From Hydractinia symbiolongicarpus (taxonomy: Eukaryota > Cnidaria > Hydrozoa > Anthoathecata > Hydractiniidae): a DNA stretch of 64,000 bases. Below the pieces are notes generated by a model. It ran no database searches and was not told the origin of the DNA. It saw only the letters and a program-made list of their open reading frames with translations. How positions within the stretch are numbered: the first letter of the stretch is position 1; each line of letters starts with the position of its first letter. The position numbers were made by a program, and so were the translations under genes. The stretch is from positions 29,006,001 to 29,070,000 of the forward strand of contig NC_079882.1 of NCBI RefSeq assembly GCF_029227915.1, written 5' to 3'. Shown here piece after piece: positions 33,045-53,100 of the stretch.

Positions 33045-35764
33045 CTAATAATAAATGAAAATAGCCTTTATTCCTTTTTTTTATTCAAGTCTTTGATGTA
33101 AACTTCCCAATTATACTACAATAAATTTTCAATTTAAACTTGTCTCGTCGGCTTGAATATAAAAACCCGACAAATTAAAACACACACACAAGCTAATACT
33201 GAACTTTATGAATAACGTTATGAATCGTTTTAAAATAACTTTTATAACGACCGATCAAATTAATAACTAGTTCTAACAAGAAACCTCTTGTGAATATAAT
33301 TTCTTCGAGCGATTAAACGTGCAACAATGACATCGTTATGGACTCGATTACCACAATTGCCAACTCACTTCAAAACAATAACTTAAGCCTCTCCGTGCTG
33401 ATTGCAATTATTTCCGCTAATAACTTCCGATAGGGACAATTGTCAATTTTCACGTATTATCTTTCTTTGCATACAACTTTACATCCTGACTCTTGAAAGT
33501 TTGTTTTTAATAAGAAAAAAAAATGTTTGTTATTTTATAATAACAGCTAGACTTTTTCATGTTGTGATTCCCTACGTGAAGAAAAGATTTCTCATGCACG
33601 ACATAAAACGAGACCTTAGTTAACCTTTTTATTAAAAGTTAGTGATCGTTTGTTTAGCTTGGTGTTGTTTTCTAAAGGTGTTGTTACAAATTGAAATTTT
33701 ATTAAGCATGACAAATCAATTCTGCGTGACGATTTAGAGTGACGATGTGAAGTGGCGAAGAGTAATACCATGACGACATGCACTGAGACGACAAACAACC
33801 AAATTTGGAAGTTTCTATATTTTAATTATTATTTGTCAAACTTGTAATAAATCTAGATTAAAAAAACAGAGTTTTTTTGTTTGTTTGTTTGTTTTATACG
33901 CCTCATATTTTATTCATGTTTACGTTATATTCGCGCCTTTTTTTATATTTGTAATAACGTGTCCAGCTTGGTTCTGGCCTCCATGTTTGCCTGATATCCC
34001 AGATGTTCTTGAAAACTGCCTGTAATGTAGAGATTTGAGGACTTCTTTCATTCCATGTGTTCAATGACTTGCAAAGAGAAGTTGTGTATTTATTTTTTTA
34101 TTTATTTTCTGACTAAGCAATATAATACACGCCATTATGGAATGCCGCTGAACTACAAATTTTATGTAGACTAAGTGAGTTCTTATTCTTTTAAATGTCA
34201 TCTTAATCCTAAATTTTTCGTAGCGTAATGCTCCGCAATCTTTTTTCGTCGTATTGCGCTTCCTGGCGCTCGCTTACCCCGGGTCATTTCTATTTAAAAA
34301 ATTTTAGTCATAGAAACAATCACATCGTTTTGCGATTTAGCCCTCTCTTAACATAACTCCAAATTCTGTGGAGAAAATGTTGACAGGATTAATCAGCGTA
34401 TGACACTGCGTGTTCGGTTAATTTAATTGTGCAAATAAGATACTAATTTGGAAACAGCATGACGCATTTCCGATCTGTTGTGTTACATATTTCAGGAATC
34501 TTTATGCATTAATTAATATTTCCTTTAGATAAATGTTTGGATCCATACTCCAAAAGTGATGCGCTGCGTTGTACCAAAAAAACATGGGCATGGTGAGGTG
34601 GGAGCTTGGTAACTAAAATTGTTTAGTCAAAGATTTTATATACCGAAATATGAAGAGTACAATACGCAATATAAATTATTGAACGCCCAAATAAACACAA
34701 GTAGAACTAACAAGCATATTGTGTCCCACGTGAAGAGTAGAGTTGCTGTCATAAAAAAAGTTATAACGGCTTTAAGATCGATTAATTTCAACCATAATGT
34801 TTCAACAATCAATGCTTGTGAAACTGAAAACGTGCATGTAATTATAAGTGTAACGTGCTTTCGTTGAAATAACAGCTTTAGGGTTTATAAATAACTTCAG
34901 AGTCATTATGAAATAAACCGCGTTGGTTTCAAAAGTACTAAAATGAGCTTAATCGTGATCGGTGAAAAATGCAACATGATGCGACATTAATTTCGACTAT
35001 TTTGTGGTCATTTTATGTTTGTGTGATAAATGACTTGTTTACTGCAAGTTTCACTTCCTTAATTTATTCTACCTTAACAATGATAAGGGTTAGCAATTTT
35101 ACCGCCCTGCAACCTTCACCCAAATGTGAATCTTGAGAAAATGAAGAAGGGTGCACGAGAAAGCCCCTATCTACATAAATAAACCTCTTTAAAACGGATA
35201 TGCTTCTTCAGTGGACACATGCTTAAAACGGATAATTTAATTAGTTCTCGGCAAATTTGTTAAGTAGTGCTTCCTCTATTAAGCGGACTCCTTTATATAA
35301 AATGGACACTCCTTAACGCGGATAAATTTATTTGTAATATTTTAAAGTTCTGAGCGAGAAAAAATGTTCAAAACAGACAAGAAATGATAACAAGGCTGTA
35401 ATTTTACAAAACGTGTAGATGTTTTTGTATATTTTCATAGCATTCCGCGCTATTCAGTTACTAATTTAAAACTACTCTCGTCTTCATGTAGCTAATATTA
35501 TTGCTTTCATTGCAAAGTGTTCGGTATTATATCTATATATACGTTTAGCAAAGTTTAAAAAGAGTTTCCTACGGATAAAAAAATGTTCCTTCATCCTTCA
35601 TGGTAGCCACGCCAATAAAACGGTTCTGTGTGCCTCCCACTCATAGTATACAAGTTGTTTCCGTCGATGTTTTGTCGTACACCCCCCTCGTTCTCGCTGC
35701 TCCGATCAATTTTTCATAGGAGGGTTGTCTCACATTCTCTCTTGACTGAGTTAGAGACTTAAGC
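33045..35764. other. Intergenic or intronic, nothing firm
   Basis: May contain upstream exons of the 32608-33044 gene, but none could be fixed. A patch at 35185-35340 repeats phrases such as AAAACGGATA and TTAAGCGGAC. Similar GTCCGC phrases recur at 46390-46420 and 46770-46850, suggesting a worn repeat family. Confidence 0.4.
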
Positions 35765-36949
35765 TTAAAATTTAAATAGGAATAATTCTTTTGTCTTTGT
35801 TTTTGTGGATGAAATGCCATTGTTAGCTATCCGCTTTTTAATTTTTTCTCGACAACACTCGCAGTTGCCTCTAAGGATGACTTTTAATTTTCCAATTATT
35901 AACTCAATTTGATTGCTTGTTAGATTAGTCATACGCAGAAGGTCAATTTCGGGATTAAAATAATTGGGAACAAATTTACTTTGCAATTTTTGTAACAAAT
36001 TTCTGAAGAAAAATTCCATCATTAAGCTGCAGTCGTTTTCATTTAAATCTTGATAATCTTGGTAGTTAGCATCTAGCCATCTTCTAATATGATTGGTTAT
36101 TTCAAAAAACACGTGACAAATGATATCACGTGGAAGAATTTTTAAGACTGAATCACTCTTTATAAAATTTAATGTTCCGTAAAATGCTTCTAGGGAGACT
36201 TTCATAGGAAATTCCTGCACTACAGTATTCTCAAAGACATGATAAGAAACTCTCCACTGCAATTCAGGGTTCGCCTCGATCAACCGGTTATTTTTCCCAA
36301 CCAAACAGGGTATATTTTGACCAAACCATGATTTCGCGTAAGGCAAACAAAATTCTGGAATAATAACAGTAGGATACCAATAGAGTTTTATTTTTCGTAT
36401 GTTCTTGTTGTTGAAGTTACCCAAACAGATTTTCATGCTTGATAACTCGCTCACTTCAATCGAGTGTAGTCCACTGTTCTGCTGCAGCTGTTTCCATGTT
36501 TCACTTACTGAAAAATCTTTCAAGACATTGGACAAATTCACATGCAGTTGCACTTTTACGTTATTCGAATTCCAAAAACATAAATATTCTTCCTTTGTTA
36601 TTGTATTCCGCCATATTTGTTTTGTCTCGGCTTCAAGAGCTATACTTCCCTGTGTCTTGCCTACTTTGAACAGATATATCGAGGGGTTAGTCTCTCCTAG
36701 ATTGAGTTTTGTGTAGATCTCGAACGTGTTACTGTTTAGAGTACAAATTTCAAAACTACATTGAAAACCTTTGTTTCTTTCGTTAAGTCGCTTTACGATT
36801 TCTGTAGCAAAAATCGACACAAAATTTTTATTTTTATTTTCGACTCGCTTTAACAGGCAATTTTTTCTTCTTGCTTCACTAAAAATTTCTTTCAAGCAAC
36901 TTTTGCGCTTTAAATTAACTATTTCTGATAATGACAGCTTTTCCGCCAT
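35765..36949 (-). CDS. Mab-21/cGAS-like (cGLR family) protein, single exon
   Basis: Predicted 394 residues. The start ATG at 36949 has an excellent context (AAAATGGCG). The C-terminal half carries the Mab-21 hallmarks: WRVSYHVFENTVVQ parallels the W-R-L-S-F-S block of cGAS and Mab-21, ILPRDIICHVFFEI parallels the next helix, and SKFVPNYFNPEIDLL parallels the conserved YFIPE-NL segment near the C-terminus. In the N-terminal half NTFEIYTKLNL aligns with the catalytic strand of cGAS, but the expected GS and [DE]h[DE] residues read CS and T-F-E, so nucleotidyltransferase chemistry is doubtful. The tail has a Cys cluster (CECC). The family includes developmental Mab-21 proteins and the nucleic-acid sensors that make cyclic dinucleotides; which role applies here is not known. 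No introns. It is divergent from the carbonic anhydrase gene. Confidence 0.8.
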   Translation of the reverse strand: MAEKLSLSEIVNLKRKSCLKEIFSEARRKNCLLKRVENKNKNFVSIFATEIVKRLNERNKGFQCSFEICTLNSNTFEIYTKLNLGETNPSIYLFKVGKTQGSIALEAETKQIWRNTITKEEYLCFWNSNNVKVQLHVNLSNVLKDFSVSETWKQLQQNSGLHSIEVSELSSMKICLGNFNNKNIRKIKLYWYPTVIIPEFCLPYAKSWFGQNIPCLVGKNNRLIEANPELQWRVSYHVFENTVVQEFPMKVSLEAFYGTLNFIKSDSVLKILPRDIICHVFFEITNHIRRWLDANYQDYQDLNENDCSLMMEFFFRNLLQKLQSKFVPNYFNPEIDLLRMTNLTSNQIELIIGKLKVILRGNCECCREKIKKRIANNGISSTKTKTKELFLFKF

Positions 36950-38243
36950 TTTTTTAAATGTTGCTCTATGAACCACTTTCTACCTAACAGCTAAGCAGAA
37001 TAAAGAAAACTCGTACTCATTGTTTTATTCTTTTAAGTCTTTAATACGAAGATAATGTTATGAAGGAGACATGGTAACGAATTTGCTACCGACTGATTAA
37101 AATGCTGTATTCAAATGTTTGAATGAATTTTTTAATCATTCAATAGCGTCCATTTCTAAGTCTGTATTCTCTTTGTGTGCAACATGGCTTTCCAATATGA
37201 CCTCATGCTAAAAACGCACGAAATAACAGTGCACAATGCATGCAATGCATGTAGTCCATTGACACATGATCACATGGTTTTTAAAACAATCTAAGGACCT
37301 GATTAAGTTCTTTTATAGGCATTACACAAAACTGATTCTCTCTTTTTATTGTAAAATCTCCTCCAATGAAACCCACTTCTAATAGCAGTTTTCAAATAAG
37401 CACCCATAATGCGTCCATAATGCGCCCATAATGCGTCGATAAAAGGCTTAAGTTTATTCTTGACAAATTTGCTTTCAAGTTAGGAAAATAAAATGAGTTC
37501 ATTATTTCAATTTCTATTTTACTCTTAAAAAAACTTTTTTTAAATACTTTATTATCCTATTTAACTAGTTTTACGATTATCGAGAAACACGGACGTTTTG
37601 TTAATCTTCCCCGTAAATTTTGTTCAAAGAAAATTTAATTAACAGGTCACTCGTTGATAACAGTGCAGATATATTATATCATACTGAAGATGTAAACCTG
37701 TATAAATATGATTAATAATAATAATAATAATTCCTGGCATAAAAGTTTAAGTACTTTAAGTACCGTTCTAAACTTTCTTTTTTATTTTTATTAATTGTTA
37801 AACATTTAAAGCAAGCTACAAAAAGTATACTTTTAGCATGGCTTTATGAATGTTATGTACAACATTGGTAAAAAATATCAGAAAAAATATAAAATGTGGT
37901 TGGTTACTTTGTTAGTTATGTTTAAAAATGTAAACAACATGAAATTATTTTGAGCACCTCACATTTCTGTTGATTTACTCATGGAGGAAAGAAAAAAATA
38001 CAAGATTTATCGCATTTTTTGTAATTTTTTATAAAAACGACTGTTCCACGCGATTGCTTGATTGTGCACCCAAGTGAGACAAATTAATGCATGCATTGCT
38101 CGGCACATTTCATCTTCAGCATCTTAGCAGCTCATTTTCCTGTTACATCAAATATTTAGCATAAAAAATTATAAAAGGTCAAATAGAAGAGCATTAGAGG
38201 ATACCATTCAATGTTGTTTTTACACGATGTTCTGTGAGAAATT
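36950..38243. other. Intergenic spacer between divergent genes
   Basis: Holds the promoters of the Mab-21-like gene (-) and the carbonic anhydrase (+). A short tandem CCATAATGCG repeat (three copies) is at 37406-37438, and an (AAT)n tract is at 37712-37730. No coding region. Confidence 0.6.
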
Positions 38244-45822
<7,579 letters not shown>

Positions 45823-47160
45823 ACGCAAGACCGATTGGTGGATGTTCTAGCGAAAGAGAGGCTACATTCAAAAATGGATTTTCGTCTCTCCTTTGACGGG
45901 ATGATTTAAAATACATGAAAACAAATGAGCGACCACGTGCACCCATGAGCAGTGAATCAACACATATACAATTTGTAAACATGTATTAATTACTGTACGC
46001 GCACTGTGGTGAACTTTATCGATGCTGCATGATATAAACAATTTGAAAAATAATTTTATAGATGTTCTTTAATGTATTCAGAATTTTGTAGATATATTTA
46101 TACGCAATATAGAATATAGCAATTGAACTTAAGGGTTTGAATACATTATGTAAAAATTAAACGTATAAAAAACATTAATAACACGGACTTATAATATTTT
46201 TTTAAAAAAAAACACACAGAAAAAACATTATTAGGAGACCGAGATGTTCCCGCAGACAGACTACGTGAAACATAGGTGACGTGAAGGGTGAGCGAACTTT
46301 TCAAAACAAAAACACATCAGTAAGAAAAGTCAATTGAAAGCAGATTTTAGTGTTTAGAAAACTTCTTTACACAATCCTATTGGTGCAAAAAATAAGTGTC
46401 CGCTAATGGGAGGTGTCCGCCTTCTGGAAAAGTTTTAATTGTCGGACTAAAATTAGAAAATGAAGCCGTTGTAGTGTAACTGTAGTTGTATTTAAAGTAA
46501 TCTGTTGTTAAGCGCAGTTTATTCAACGCAAAATCTTTTTTTAACAAAAATTTTAAGTTAAAAAAAGATATCAGCAATCAATAAGAACGAAAATTCCGCA
46601 ACAACAAAATTGAAGTCCAAGTTGCGGGAAAAAAGAGTGTAGCGGTTATGGTCTTAAAATCTAAGTTGTTACGACTAATTGAAGCTGTTAAAAAAGAGCT
46701 TGATTATGAAGTCTCAAAATGTTTAAAATAAATACTTGTATAACTGTTTTAATTTTAGCTTATAAAACTTTTGGCTGTCCGCTTATTGGGGAGAAAAAAG
46801 GCCATATTTACCATTTTAAACAAAAAGTATTGTCCGCTAATTGGAGTTTAGAAATTTAAAAATGACGTACGACGAAACACAAAAATGACGCTGCATAACA
46901 CCACATAACACCACCTGACGACAACAAATGTTCAACTAATAAATAATTTTCCATCGGTAATTTCGACGATGACATTGGTTTATAAACGACAGACTATTCA
47001 AACAGTACAATAATTTCGCAAGATAAAACACCAACTGTTATGCAAGACAAAGAATTAGATCCCAAGCCTCTGCCTTAGTACTCCAATCTAAATAAATAAT
47101 TGAAAAAATAAATAACATTGTATTACACAGTACTGTTAACTTCTGCTGAATTTGTTTTCA
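45823..47160. other. Intergenic between convergent genes
   Basis: The 3' ends of carbonic anhydrase (+) and CC2D1 (-) face each other here. Repeated GTGTCCGCT / TGTCCGCTTATTGGGG phrases at 46390-46420 and 46770-46850 mark a worn repeat. No gene recognised. Confidence 0.5.
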
Positions 47161-50100
47161 TCATTTACGACTTAATAAAAATTCAAAACAATAACCCACT
47201 TCTTTTTCAATTAACTTCTTCCTGGATAAGCAGCTTTTCGCAGTTTCCTAGCAAACAAAATAAGGCGAATTAGCCGACCAATTATTATTAAAGGTGTTTT
47301 TGTATGCAGAATGAAATATTTTACAGACAACGAAAAATATAAAACTTAAAACTTGGGAAGCTGATGTGCAGGTCAACATATCACAAATAAGCACCGCTGT
47401 TCGTATAAAATTTTCCCATTTACTCGTACTACCTAGATTTCATTCAAACAATGTATCGGGAATGCAAATATTTTACAGATAAAAAACTTTGCAATAGTCA
47501 TGTGAGTGACGAGAGACGTTTATCTCATTTGTGGAACCGGGGGCGGGGCTGAGGAGGGGGAGTGATGGGGCTGTAATTCGATTATATTAGATGCTTTTCC
47601 TCTATGCAACCTACAATTCATCCACTAAAACAGCAACGACATGAAATGCATACCACCTACCTTGTCATTATTTCTTAAAGCGTTTTGAGCTTTCACCTTC
47701 TCGATTTCCAACCCAGTCGTTAAATTGCGTAAATATGCTGAAAACAAAAAACACAGTTGATTCTAACATCGTTTCGGACCAAAATAAAAATTAAAATAAA
47801 ACTTACAGTCAGAGACGGAATATCAAGCAACTAGCGAAAAAATTTCCTAAAGACATGAGGATTATCACACAGTTTCTACAGGACAAAATTATATACCCGT
47901 GACCCCTTGTTTCCCTCCTTGCTTCATTTTATTCTGTATAGTATTCATTTTTTGTTGATTCGTTTGCAACTTTTGCATCAGCGTGGGAGGTGGCTGCTTC
48001 CCTTGACTCTTGTACGCACCGATCTAAAGCAGGACACAAATAGATAAAGTTAACAAAAGTTGATTACGATTTGGTGTCATTACATATCTTTCTTGTTGTG
48101 ACTGCGCAGTAAGAAACAAGAGAAAACTAACATCTGATTGATTTTGCAGTGTTATAGCAACCCAAAATAAAGTATCGTGCAGAAAATAAAGAAAACAAAA
48201 ATCGTCGTGCATGAAAGGCACCCAGACTTAGCGTGAAATTAGCGTGAAATTAACAAGTGTTCATGAGACGTCACGTAACAAACCTGTCTTTCATACATGT
48301 CTTTTTCATGTTTTAAAACTTCTAAACATTCATAGCTAAACAAAACAAGCATAATAAAAATAATAAAAATGGAGTGAGGGAAATAAAAAAAAATTTCGTT
48401 TAAAAATATTGACAGTTATCTGTTTCCATTTTATACATATAAAAATATTTACAAGTTGTAAAAATGTGATAATAATAAATATGTTACGAAATGTGGACAT
48501 ATATTATTTTGAATATCTAAAAATCATATTTTGTAAAATATCGGCATTGATCCAGCTCTAAAAGGTGTGACTATAAATTGTTTTTTAAGGAAGTTTGACC
48601 ATGAACACATGACAACCAAAGAGCTGATGCAAGGGTGATAAAATAACTTAAACACAAATTTACACCAACAAAAAATAATGCGCATTTTGATCAATGATCA
48701 AAACTAATTCAAAACGCGCTTTATGTGATTTCAAAGATTTATGTGATTCGGTTATATTAATATTTATGAAAAAAAAAAAAAAAAAATCAAAGCATGATAA
48801 TGCAATTAATGAGAATTACCAATCTCCAATATATTTAGTTTAAATATGTTTAGTTTATATGTTGTTTTGATTCGAGTTGAAAATTTAAGTATGCTTTTCG
48901 ATGTACCACGTCAAAATTCTCCACCATAACCACGTGATGTCACGATATCAAGCAAATTTTTGATTTTCTAAAACAAGAAAATGTATTTCAGAGTTTTTAC
49001 GTGTGATATGGTGGAGATTTAGTGTGGCATGATGGATATGCATGCGACCCCTAAAAGATTTTAAGAATAAACTTTGTGTGTTTAATAATATGCGCGCGAA
49101 TTTGTTCGACCCTGGGACAGCTGGGAGAATTTCGTGTTACTTTCCATGAAATACTATTTCAGTAGGGTATTTTCTACTCACGTTTCACTTGTACTGGAAG
49201 CTTGTGGTTGAGCTTGGTGTGTGGTTTTCTACAACAGATGTATATATGATGTATCTTATCAGGGAAAAAAAAAGAGGGACGAAAATAAAGATTTTCTAAA
49301 ACTGACAAAGGGTTGTTTCGAATTTTTTTTTACAAAATAAAGAAGAATTTTTAAAAATAGACAAAAGTGACGGCATTTTGAAAAGTGAAAGGTGAACCCA
49401 ATACCATTTCTAATCCTCGAAGATGTGTGTCGAGAACCAGCCATTTTTCTTTTACGATCTCTGCATCTTTGTCCACTAACGGCTCACGAATTTTTAACAT
49501 GACTTCAATCTTTCCTCCGACTGACTTGCGACCTTTCTCCATATCCACTAACTGAAAAAATATAAATCGGCGAAACTTAAATTTAACTTGAGATTAGGTA
49601 TTGGGTACTCTGAACAAAACAGAAAAACAAAAATTTATTTGATCGATTTTTAAACTAATTATTTGATTTTGTTTTCATTAAATCTTCTCAACCTTGACTG
49701 CAAACAATAAAAATGATAATTTTAATGTCGACAAAACGTTATTTCGGATCGGAACTTACCAGCGAATCAATTTTTAGAAGTGTTTTTTCACCACTCAGAA
49801 TTTTAATCTTTCCTTCAAAAATATAAAACTCTAAATCTTGATAAATTAACACAAAGCATAAAGATGCTTTTTAAGTACTTTAACGGAACAAATTTTCGCG
49901 AGAATTAATTCTCGAGATTTCGCAAATTTTTGTGATTTTCGCGAAATTTTGTAAATTCTATCATTCGCGTGATTAAATTCTCGTGGAAATAAATTTTTGA
50001 AAACCAAAAATTGGAAATAATAAGTCACTGTGTTTTTGTGTGAAAGTCATCAATTATTTACACTATTCGCACGTTCTATATCTTGATAACAAAAAAAATA

Positions 50101-53100
50101 TTCTCTAAATATTTTTTAGGTGGGTAAGATGTGGCCACGCTGGTAAACACGCTTGTACATGCACGAGTTCTACTTTCCATTTGAATTCTGTATTAGCTCT
50201 CAGGAATTCGTTTGCGTCTAAACTGTTGTATGAGCGAACCTTTAAATCCTTGTAAAAGCTGCGAATAATTTTTTTTATAACCGAAAACATCCAGAAGATA
50301 AATTAATTAGAAAAGAACTGTATTTAACATTGATTCGATTTTATAATATTTGATTTTTTGTCTTGCTTATCCAACATACAAGTATAGAAAATAGAGAATA
50401 CTTACATCAACAGATTCGTGTATTTCGCATCGGTTGTTAAAGTGTTCGAGTTTAATAGACGCTTGTCCAATCGCTTTATCACTCTTCAAAAAACCTCTAA
50501 AGCAAACCATTATTCAACGTTCAGTTACAATGAAATTGAATAAAAAAAAAGCAACCAAAACACACAAAAATAAACCACGTGTTTCTTTACCTCACGTAAT
50601 AAACTTTCAAGTTCAAAGCTTGTCTTTTACAAAATCTTACAAAATTTCGATTTTTTCGATCTATGGCTAATTTGAAACTCTCGTTATACTCTAAAAAGAA
50701 ACCGACAAGGTGTTATCACAGCACCCTTTACATGTTTCTATCTTCCTCCACTTCTCGTAGATCAAGTTGTGGCAAATTGCTTTTAAAAAATCTCCACTTG
50801 TCCGTCAATAAGAATTCGCACATATGATAGATCGTTTGCAGGATTTAAAAGCATAATATCAATTGATTTGTGGTGTCGTTAAACAAAAGTCTCACTATGG
50901 TAGCTGTCATCAGGAAAAAAAAATTGAATGTTTCCTTTCTTTACAAGCGTTATTCACTTGAAGCTAACTGATTGCTGCGTGGAAGACAAAGGGAACTATA
51001 TCAAGTCTTCTTGTTTGCACTTTACGTTTACAAATCGTAAAATTGCGTAGAGCTAGATCTTGAATAAAAATAAAATGGTATATCAACCTGGATTGATTGT
51101 CTCCTTTTTCGTTGTAGTGTATCCACTTTGTGGCTTTTCCTGAAAATAAATAAATTGGTATACAATTTTTATGAAAATTGACCGTGCAAACACGACGGAG
51201 AGACAAAAGTGGGTTGTTGTGTCTGCTTACTTGTGGATATGCTAATTCGTAGGTTATATAAATATGCATATCTTTTGGTTGAAATCCTGAAAAAGAAAAA
51301 TTACATTTTTTATCTAAATATAATGTGTAAAAATTTGATCTTAGCCAGAATATGTTTTAAAATATACCTGACGGTAAAGGAACATTGACGCAACGAATGA
51401 CTGTCAATTCGAGTTCAGAGTCGCTCAGTTGTGGATTCGACCTTTAGCAAATAAAAAAAAAACTTTTAGAAAATACAAAATAATTAGAGCATACAGAAAA
51501 CTAAATAGATATTATTACCTAACAACTGGAAAGGACTTGGTTATATAATTACATTTTGGTACTGGACTTTTTTGCTGTTTGTAGTGTAAAAGTGTGTTTA
51601 AATCTTTTTTCGAGCTTGCTAGCAGAGAATTAAAACTAGATAAACAAAAACATAACTTTAGTATTTTATTTTAAAAACATACAAAATATAAAATACTTTA
51701 TTCACATCGAAAGAAAAATAAACGCAGACAACTCACTTTTTCGACGCATCAAGGTTGCCTAGCAACTGATAGTGTTTCGCATTCTTCTCAGAAGCCTGTT
51801 CAAATACAGAACAAGCGTGACCGTTAAATAAAACGCATCAAAGACACTTAACATTATGTCTGTTACGCACTTGATACTTTACAACATGCAAACAAACAAA
51901 TAAGATATTTAAAAATATCAGCAAAACAGTTCAACATTTAAACAAATCCATCTTTGCTGAACTCACCTCAATTTGTTGTCTTAAAGCTGTTTCGATTTGT
52001 TTATATTGATCCGAGACTGAGCCACTAAATTCTGCAGATTCTTTTAATGATGTTCCGCCACTTGATGAGTCCTTTATTGAGGCTGATACCTTTTTCAGTG
52101 TTGGTACCTAAATATAACAATGTTGGTTTGTAGTTTCAGATTTAAACACAATTAAAAATCATTACGTCACGAACTTACAGTTGTTACTTCAACACGCATA
52201 CCATTTTGTGCACCTAAAATCATATCGTCAAGTCCCTAAAAAAAAAAAGAAAATATTAAAAAAACCAACAATAATTAATAGGACATCAAAGTATTTTATA
52301 TTTTGCAAATCAGGTAGCTATCAGAAATTTTCTGGATCTTCCTTGATCGAGAAATAGTTTTCTTTTTTTCTTTTATTTCCCCAAACAATTTACACCTCCC
52401 ATGCATTTCACATGTTAATTATTACCGTCCAAAATTGGAAGTGTCTTCAGCTTTTTGTTACTCGCAACATTTTTCCGTTACTTCTGCCATTACTTTTTCT
52501 AATCAATAACAAGATACAAAATTAAATCGATTTGATTTTGTATCTTGTGGCTGGTAACAAAAAAAATACTGGTATCAAATAAATTCTTTGTGAAAAAGTT
52601 CTGCAAAAATTCTGAGTTAAATTTTTTTATCCAGCCAATCAGAATGCAGTAACTTTGCCATGTGATAGTTTCTTTTTATTACTTTTTTCATCTCATTATC
52701 GAAAAACGTTGTTTAGAAGCTCCAAAAAGTTTATTTTTTCTTCTGAATAGCAAAAATTCACAGAGATAGTTCCTTTCTGGCATTATCAGGTGTTTGTCCT
52801 TTTTTGTCAACAATAATATCTCTATGGCCGATTCCATTTATCTTGCTAATTTTAAGAGTATTTAATTCTGATTTCTTCTCTCTATCACTTGACATGAGTT
52901 TACACAAAGAACAGAGTAAACCAAACTATCCCACCTTAGCTTGTCGTAGATATTCACGGGCAGCATCCATATCACCACCTTTTTTTGCTTGTATCGCCGC
53001 CATTTTAAACTCCTTTTGTCGACTCACTAGAAACTCGTACTCTTTTTCATTTCTCGACGCCGGCTTGGGTGGTGACTTGGTGGTGGAGGGAGTAGCTGAG

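Noticed and set aside
36399-36971. Plus-strand ORFs of 66-105 codons
   Set aside because: They are reverse-strand shadows of the Mab-21-like gene.
49846-50290. Two minus-strand ORFs of about 60 codons between CC2D1 exons 20 and 21
   Set aside because: They do not match the CC2D1 protein, break its frame, and the 49880-49990 part is an AT/TTCGCG palindromic repeat.
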